From positions 1 to 60,365 of the forward strand of contig JAUYEE010000076.1 in the NCBI GenBank assembly GCA_030691545.1: a DNA stretch of 60,365 nt. The letters are read 5' to 3'. The position numbers and the translations under genes are program-made. The DNA comes from a bacterium. GTDB lineage: Bacteria; Auribacterota; JABMQX01. Below are positions 56,077 through 60,365 of this stretch, one piece after another. The stretch's first letter is position 1. Every line of letters begins with the position of its first letter. The notes below the pieces were generated by a model, which saw nothing but the letters and a program-made list of their open reading frames with translations, had not been told where the DNA came from and ran no database searches.

Positions 56077-57756
56077 ATGGCATCACTTGAATCCGAAGAT
56101 AGAGTGCAGCAGATCAAACTGTATGATACAACGCTCAGGGACGGAAGCCAGTCCTCCGACATCAACTTCACTCTCGCCGAGAAGCTCGTCCTTCTCCGCG
56201 AGTTCGACGATTTCGGCTTCGACTACATCGAAGGCGGGTGGCCTCGCCCGAACTCCATAGACGAGGATTTCTTCCGCGAGGCAGCCAGGATTAAGCTGAA
56301 AAACTCCAAACTCGCGGCTTTTGGCTCGACGAAAAAGATTAAGGGAAAGCCGGAAGACGATGCTGTTCTTCGGTCTCTTGTGGAATCGGGCGTGCAGACG
56401 GCGACGATTTTCGGCAAGACCTGGCTGCATCACGTATCAAACCAGCTCAGAGCCACGCCCGAACAGAACCTCGAAGTGATTGATACGACGATCCGCTATT
56501 TGCACGATAATCCTGTCAATCCGATGCAGGAGGTCATTTACGACGCGGAACACTTTTTCGACGGGTATAAGGACGATCCGGAATACGCGTTGCGGACGCT
56601 CAAGCAAGCGGTTCTTGCCGGAGCGGATGCTGTAGTGCTCTGCGAGACAAACGGAGGCTGCATTCATTACGAAGTCGGGGAGATCGTCCGCCGGGTTAAG
56701 GAGTTCATGGAATCGGACGGGGAGATCAAGAAGGCCTCCGAGAATCATGAGGTGGTTCTTGGCATTCACACGCATAACGATAGCGGTCTTGCCGTGGCGA
56801 GCACCATCGAAGCGGTGAGGGCGGGGGCGACGCATGTCCAGGGCACGGTCAATGGGTTGGGCGAAAGGATTGGCAACGCGAACCTGAACACAATCATGGC
56901 GGTGCTCGCCCTGAAAACCTCCTACAAGCTGCCCAAGGCGGTTCGCCTGGAGAAGCTGACGGCGCTGAGCGAGAAAGTTTATCGCGTGGCGGGCTTGAGA
57001 CCGAGAGAAGATCAACCTTTCTGCGGCGAAAAGGCTTTTGCCCACGACGGAGGCGTGCATGTGGATGCCGTATTGAAGGGCGCCAGTTATCAGCATATTG
57101 ACCCCCTCGCCGTCGGCAACAAAATGCGAATTGTCCTTTCAACGAATTCCGGCAAGGCGAGCGTCATGGGGGTGGCGAGGATATTTGGCTACGAGGTGGA
57201 CAAGGACGACCCGCGTCTTCAGGCTATGCTCGACGAGGTTCATCGCCAATGTGCGGAAGGATTCAACCTCGGACTCCTCGAGAATGAGCACGAGCTGTTA
57301 ACCCTCAAGCATTTCGGCGAGATCAAGACGGACATCGAAATCCACCGCTGCGACGTCACCTCCCACTACGCCCAACACGAGGGCGACGTTGAGCACGACA
57401 ACTCGTGCGTCCTGAAGGTCCGTCTGAACGGCAAAGAATACAAGGTCTTCGAGGACGATGAGAACGGGCCGGTCGCCATCAGTTTCAAGGCGGTGAGAGA
57501 AGCCCTACAGAAGGCCGGCCTCCCCACGAACTTCCGTCTCGTGAATTACGAGGTCGGTCTTCCCAAAAAATGGAACATCGGCGCCGAAGCCAAAATCCAG
57601 GTTTACATCACCTATGCCACGGATGATGGAGAGCTCATTACGACCTCCGGCTTTCACGAGGACATCGTGGTCGCCAGCCGCGAGTCGTTAATCAAATTAG
57701 TGCTTCTGCTTGCGAGTCGCCGGCGACGCCACGAGGGCGCTGGTCGCGACAAATAG
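56077..57756 (+). CDS. cimA: (R)-citramalate synthase
   Basis: A 559-residue enzyme of the isopropylmalate/citramalate synthase family that joins acetyl-CoA and pyruvate in the threonine-independent route to isoleucine. Motifs: LYDTTLRDGSQSSDINFTLA, DYIEGGWPRPN, HTHNDSGLAVASTIEAVRAG, VQGTVNGLGERIGNANL, FAHDGGVHVDAVL, and a C-terminal regulatory domain of the LeuA-dimer type. The divergent N-terminus with GSQSSDINF and IEGGWP is characteristic of CimA rather than LeuA. Two ATGs are possible: 56077, behind AGGAGGAAAG, is used here; 56044 would add 11 residues and overlap the previous gene. Confidence 0.9.
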   Translation: MASLESEDRVQQIKLYDTTLRDGSQSSDINFTLAEKLVLLREFDDFGFDYIEGGWPRPNSIDEDFFREAARIKLKNSKLAAFGSTKKIKGKPEDDAVLRSLVESGVQTATIFGKTWLHHVSNQLRATPEQNLEVIDTTIRYLHDNPVNPMQEVIYDAEHFFDGYKDDPEYALRTLKQAVLAGADAVVLCETNGGCIHYEVGEIVRRVKEFMESDGEIKKASENHEVVLGIHTHNDSGLAVASTIEAVRAGATHVQGTVNGLGERIGNANLNTIMAVLALKTSYKLPKAVRLEKLTALSEKVYRVAGLRPREDQPFCGEKAFAHDGGVHVDAVLKGASYQHIDPLAVGNKMRIVLSTNSGKASVMGVARIFGYEVDKDDPRLQAMLDEVHRQCAEGFNLGLLENEHELLTLKHFGEIKTDIEIHRCDVTSHYAQHEGDVEHDNSCVLKVRLNGKEYKVFEDDENGPVAISFKAVREALQKAGLPTNFRLVNYEVGLPKKWNIGAEAKIQVYITYATDDGELITTSGFHEDIVVASRESLIKLVLLLASRRRRHEGAGRDK

Positions 57757-57770
57757 GGCTGACAAGTCGT

Positions 57771-57822
57771 TGTAGCGCAAGCTTCCAGCTTGCAGGATGC
57801 AGGTAAGATGCCTGTGCTACAG
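57771..57822. repeat. Dispersed GTAGCGC repeat, copy 3 (diverged)
   Basis: TGTAGCGCAAGCTTCCAGCT...GCAGGTAAGATGCCTGTGCTACAG repeats the GTAGCGCA...TG(C/T)GCTAC inverted plan of 19395-19473 with changed internal bases and a shorter loop. It lies in the 99-base gap between cimA and the HAD-GlmR gene. Confidence 0.65.
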
Positions 57823-57855
57823 CGGGGTGAGGGAGGCAGAAAAGAGAGCAAGGGA

Positions 57856-59517
57856 ATGGCGAACATCAAAGGCATCGTGTTCGACCTCGACGACACCCTC
57901 TACGATTGCACGGACAGCCTTCGTGATGCTGCTCACTGGAGAGCCGCTCAGGCGATGGTCGAGGCGGGCCTCCCCCTGACCCTCGAGCGAGCATACCAGA
58001 TGCAGATTCGCATGATGGAGGAGCATGGCCCCCGCTTCAAAGCCTTCGCCCGGATCGCGGAGATGTACGGCAAGGGCAATGACTTCGTCCACAAGGTCAT
58101 GCGAGCTTACAATACCGACGAGGTCAGCGAGATTGCTGCGTTCCCCGACGTGATTCCCGCCCTCGGGAAGCTTCGCGCCATGGGGTTGAAGCTTTTTCTC
58201 GTCACCAGCGGCGTCTATGCAAGGCAGGAGAAGAAAATCAAATCTCTCGGCCTCGAAAGCGCTTTCGACCGCATCATTATTGACGATGATGATATGGGCA
58301 TCACCAAGGAGGAGTGTTACGTTGACCTGATCGAGGAAAGCGGCCTGAAGCCGGAACAAATCCTCTGCGTGGGGGACCGGATTCACTCGGAAATCAGAAT
58401 CTGCAACTCGCTTGGCATGCCCACCGTCCAGATGATGCACGGGCGATTCAAGTACCTCATTCCTTCGTCGGAACTCGAGCGCCCCGACTTCAAAATCCGC
58501 TCCATCTCCGAATTGCTGACTGTCCTCCAGGCAATCAAATTCAAAGGCAAAAGGACTAACCTCAAGGTCGTGACCATCGGAGGTGGAACCGGTCTGCCCT
58601 TCGTCCTCGAAGGCATGAAAAAATACTCCCAGGACCTCACCGCCATTGTCACGGTGACCGATTCGGGGCGAAGCTCCGGACGCCTTCGGCGAGACCTCGG
58701 GGTGCTTCCGCCCGGCGACATTCGCAACTGCCTCATCGCACTTTCCGAATCGGAGAAGCTCCTTCACGACCTTTTCAACTACCGGTTCGACCGCGGCGCC
58801 TTGAACGGAATGAATCTGGGCAATCTCTTCATCGCCGCCATGGCGAAAATCACGGGCAGTTTTGAACAGGCGATAAAGGAGACAAGCAGCATTCTCGCTA
58901 TCCGCGGAAAGGTCCTCCCCTCCACACTCAGTGATACGCATATCTGCGCGCGCCTCCGAGACGGGACCGAACTCGAGGAAGAGTACAACGTCCGCCAGCC
59001 CGGAAAAGCCGCCATCGAGGAGGTTTATCTGAAGCCTGAAGACGCCGAAGCATTCGGGGAGGCGGTCGAGGAGATTCTCGCAAGCGACCTGATTGTTCTT
59101 GGCCCCGGCAGTCTCTATACCAGCATCATCTCCAACCTGCTGGTCAAAGGCATTGCCCAGGCGATCCGGCGGTCCTCCGCCAAGAAAGTGTATGTTTGCA
59201 ACATCGTCACCCAGCCCGGCCAAACCGACGGGTTCGACGCGAACCGGCACGTTGGCTCTATTGAAAGATACCTCGGCCAAGAAGTCCTCGACTACGTCGT
59301 CATCAATAGCACCCAACCTCCCCCAGTCATCATGGAGCGGTACGAGAAAGACGGCGCCCAACTCGTCCGCCCGGAGGCCTACTCCGGGAAGGTCAAGGCA
59401 ATCTGCGCGGACGTCATGGAGAACCTTACGGAAAAGAGAGCCCTGTGGGAAAAGCAGGACCTGATCCGACACGACCCGGATAAATTGGCCAGGGTGCTGA
59501 TTGAGTCGTTGTCCTGA
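57856..59517 (+). CDS. yvcK: HAD hydrolase fused to GlmR/YvcK-type UDP-GlcNAc-binding regulator
   Basis: A 553-residue two-domain protein. Residues 1-225 are a HAD phosphatase: motif I IVFDLDDTLYD, motif II VTSG, motif III lysine in MGITKEECY, motif IV CVGDRIHSEI. Residues 236-553 match YvcK/GlmR (CofD-like): VVTIGGGTGLPFVLEGMKKY, VTDSGRSSGRLRRDLGVLPP, GDIRNCLIALSES and PGSLYTSIISNLLV. In Bacillus GlmR binds UDP-GlcNAc and stimulates GlmS, and glmS begins 57 bases downstream here. The HAD part could act on a sugar phosphate. This fusion is not known to me. Start ATG 57856 follows AGGGA. The two domains seem complete. Confidence 0.88.
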   Translation: MANIKGIVFDLDDTLYDCTDSLRDAAHWRAAQAMVEAGLPLTLERAYQMQIRMMEEHGPRFKAFARIAEMYGKGNDFVHKVMRAYNTDEVSEIAAFPDVIPALGKLRAMGLKLFLVTSGVYARQEKKIKSLGLESAFDRIIIDDDDMGITKEECYVDLIEESGLKPEQILCVGDRIHSEIRICNSLGMPTVQMMHGRFKYLIPSSELERPDFKIRSISELLTVLQAIKFKGKRTNLKVVTIGGGTGLPFVLEGMKKYSQDLTAIVTVTDSGRSSGRLRRDLGVLPPGDIRNCLIALSESEKLLHDLFNYRFDRGALNGMNLGNLFIAAMAKITGSFEQAIKETSSILAIRGKVLPSTLSDTHICARLRDGTELEEEYNVRQPGKAAIEEVYLKPEDAEAFGEAVEEILASDLIVLGPGSLYTSIISNLLVKGIAQAIRRSSAKKVYVCNIVTQPGQTDGFDANRHVGSIERYLGQEVLDYVVINSTQPPPVIMERYEKDGAQLVRPEAYSGKVKAICADVMENLTEKRALWEKQDLIRHDPDKLARVLIESLS

Positions 59518-59574
59518 AGCGAAGTTTCGCGGGGGGGCCGCAGCAACAAGTCTCATTGGAGGAAGGTCCAGGAA

Positions 59575-60365
59575 ATGTGCGGTATTGTCGGCTACGTCGG
59601 AGGGAAAGACATTGACTCAGTCCTCCTTGTCGGACTGGAAAGGCTCGAGTATCGCGGCTATGATTCCGCGGGCATCGCCAGCATTCTCGACGGTGAGTTG
59701 CTGGTCAGAAAAAGACGCGGCAAGCTCCGTGTCCTTGACGAAAGCCTTCGCCTCAATCCACTCGGAGGCACCATTGGAATCGGGCACACCCGCTGGGCGA
59801 CCCACGGCGACCCCAACGAGCAAAACGCCCACCCGCACGTTGACTGCAACTGCGCCATCGCCGTCGTTCACAACGGAATCATTGAGAACTACGCGGAAGT
59901 TCGCAGCCGCCTTCAGAAAGAAGGGCACGTTTTTTCCTCCGAAACAGATACGGAAGTCATCCCACACCTCATCGAGAAACACTTCAATGGCGACCTCCGC
60001 CAGGCCGTGATGAGCGCGCTGAAGGAGGTCGAGGGGGCCTATGCGATTGCCGTCATCGCCGAATCCTCGCCCGACACCATAGTTGTTGCTCGGCACGGCT
60101 CCCCACTCGTCATCGCCCTCGGTAGAGGCGAGAATTTCATCGCCTCCGATGTCCCTGCTATTCTCCCCCACACGAAAAACGTCATCTACCTCAAAGATGG
60201 ACAGGTCGCCAGCCTCACCCGCGACTCTGTCCGAATCTGGAGCCCGGATGGGCAGGAAGTGTCGCCGGAGGTCAAACGAATCGAGTGGGAGGCCGACCTC
60301 CTCGATAAGGCGGGGTACGACTACTACATGCTCAAAGTAATTCACGAACAACCCGCTATCATGGA
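59575..60365 (+). CDS. glmS: Glucosamine-6-phosphate synthase (partial, runs off the window)
   Basis: The first 263 codons of the glutamine-dependent enzyme that makes glucosamine 6-phosphate for peptidoglycan and LPS. The N-terminal glutaminase is visible: nucleophile Cys2 in MCGIVGYVGG, LERLEYRGYDSAGIA, IGIGHTRWATHGDPN, VVHNGIIENY and FSSETDTEVIPHLIE. The sugar isomerase half starts only after the window's end. Start supported by GGAGGAAGG. No room for a glmS ribozyme exists in the 57-base gap to the HAD-GlmR gene, so any control would be elsewhere. Confidence 0.96.
   Translation, partial: MCGIVGYVGGKDIDSVLLVGLERLEYRGYDSAGIASILDGELLVRKRRGKLRVLDESLRLNPLGGTIGIGHTRWATHGDPNEQNAHPHVDCNCAIAVVHNGIIENYAEVRSRLQKEGHVFSSETDTEVIPHLIEKHFNGDLRQAVMSALKEVEGAYAIAVIAESSPDTIVVARHGSPLVIALGRGENFIASDVPAILPHTKNVIYLKDGQVASLTRDSVRIWSPDGQEVSPEVKRIEWEADLLDKAGYDYYMLKVIHEQPAIM

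Noticed and set aside
57817..59556. A 579-codon minus-strand frame opposite the HAD-GlmR gene
   Set aside because: The plus-strand frame has intact HAD and GlmR motifs and a ribosome site; the antisense one has none.
59518..59574. glmS ribozyme
   Set aside because: Only 57 bases separate the HAD-GlmR stop from glmS, too short for the ribozyme, and no core was seen.

Overview
This window is GC-rich chromosomal DNA from what is probably an uncultured diderm bacterium. Diderm character is inferred from a heptose-1-phosphate nucleotidyltransferase (LPS core precursor), a type IV prepilin peptidase and many large Sec-exported proteins. The mix of giant secreted proteins (thrombospondin-3 calcium repeats plus parallel beta-helices), dispersed GTAGCGCAGGCGTC-type palindromic repeats and a PPi-type phosphofructokinase pair resembles genomes of the Planctomycetes/Verrucomicrobia neighbourhood and candidate phyla such as Sumerlaeota or Hydrogenedentes. 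I cannot fix the phylum from sequence alone. No rRNA, tRNA, CRISPR array or intact insertion sequence was seen.

Layout. 1-5,580: start of an exported protein (minus), a Gfo/Idh/MocA oxidoreductase, a 12-repeat NHL propeller protein, a small DNA-associated-type protein with a palindromic operator and a decayed transposase-like tail, and a palindromic intergenic repeat. 5,581-19,319: housekeeping genes: universal stress protein, carB, a zinc-ribbon membrane protein, an OGG1-type glycosylase with glnA, tilS, a MntA-HepT toxin-antitoxin pair preceded by a hairpin-rich candidate RNA, then ftsH-folP with a 41-bp overlap. 19,968-35,261: one 5,097-residue secreted protein taking a quarter of the window: a degenerate M6 metalloprotease domain, KNH-like and SbsA-like Ig domains, four beta-helix modules in an A-B-B-A order and a roughly 1,500-residue thrombospondin-3 array. 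35,400-39,526: lipoprotein, HPF-cold-shock fusion, zinc-ribbon protein, aroE, and a prepilin peptidase with an inserted lipoyl-like domain. 39,569-45,896 (minus): aroQ-pepP-accB-accC-asp23-amaP-pfp-hldE2, a gene order like that of Firmicutes, behind a near-consensus promoter. 46,161-54,789: iolB, a 1,107-residue membrane protein with a C-terminal Ada-like zinc motif, a zinc-ribbon exported protein, a second PPi-type phosphofructokinase, and a lytic-transglycosylase-like/beta-helix protein. 55,023-60,365: a D-2-hydroxyacid dehydrogenase, citramalate synthase, a HAD-GlmR(YvcK) fusion and the start of glmS.

How parts may work together. Three secreted proteins (the NHL propeller, the 5,097-residue protein and the transglycosylase/beta-helix protein) end in the same roughly 70-85 residue domain closing with YRVE, which suggests one shared surface-sorting or anchoring route. 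The HAD-GlmR fusion directly upstream of glmS suggests control of amino-sugar flux into the envelope. Unusual domain fusions (HAD-GlmR, HPF-CSD, prepilin peptidase with lipoyl-like insert, transglycosylase-like/beta-helix) are the main novelty of this segment.
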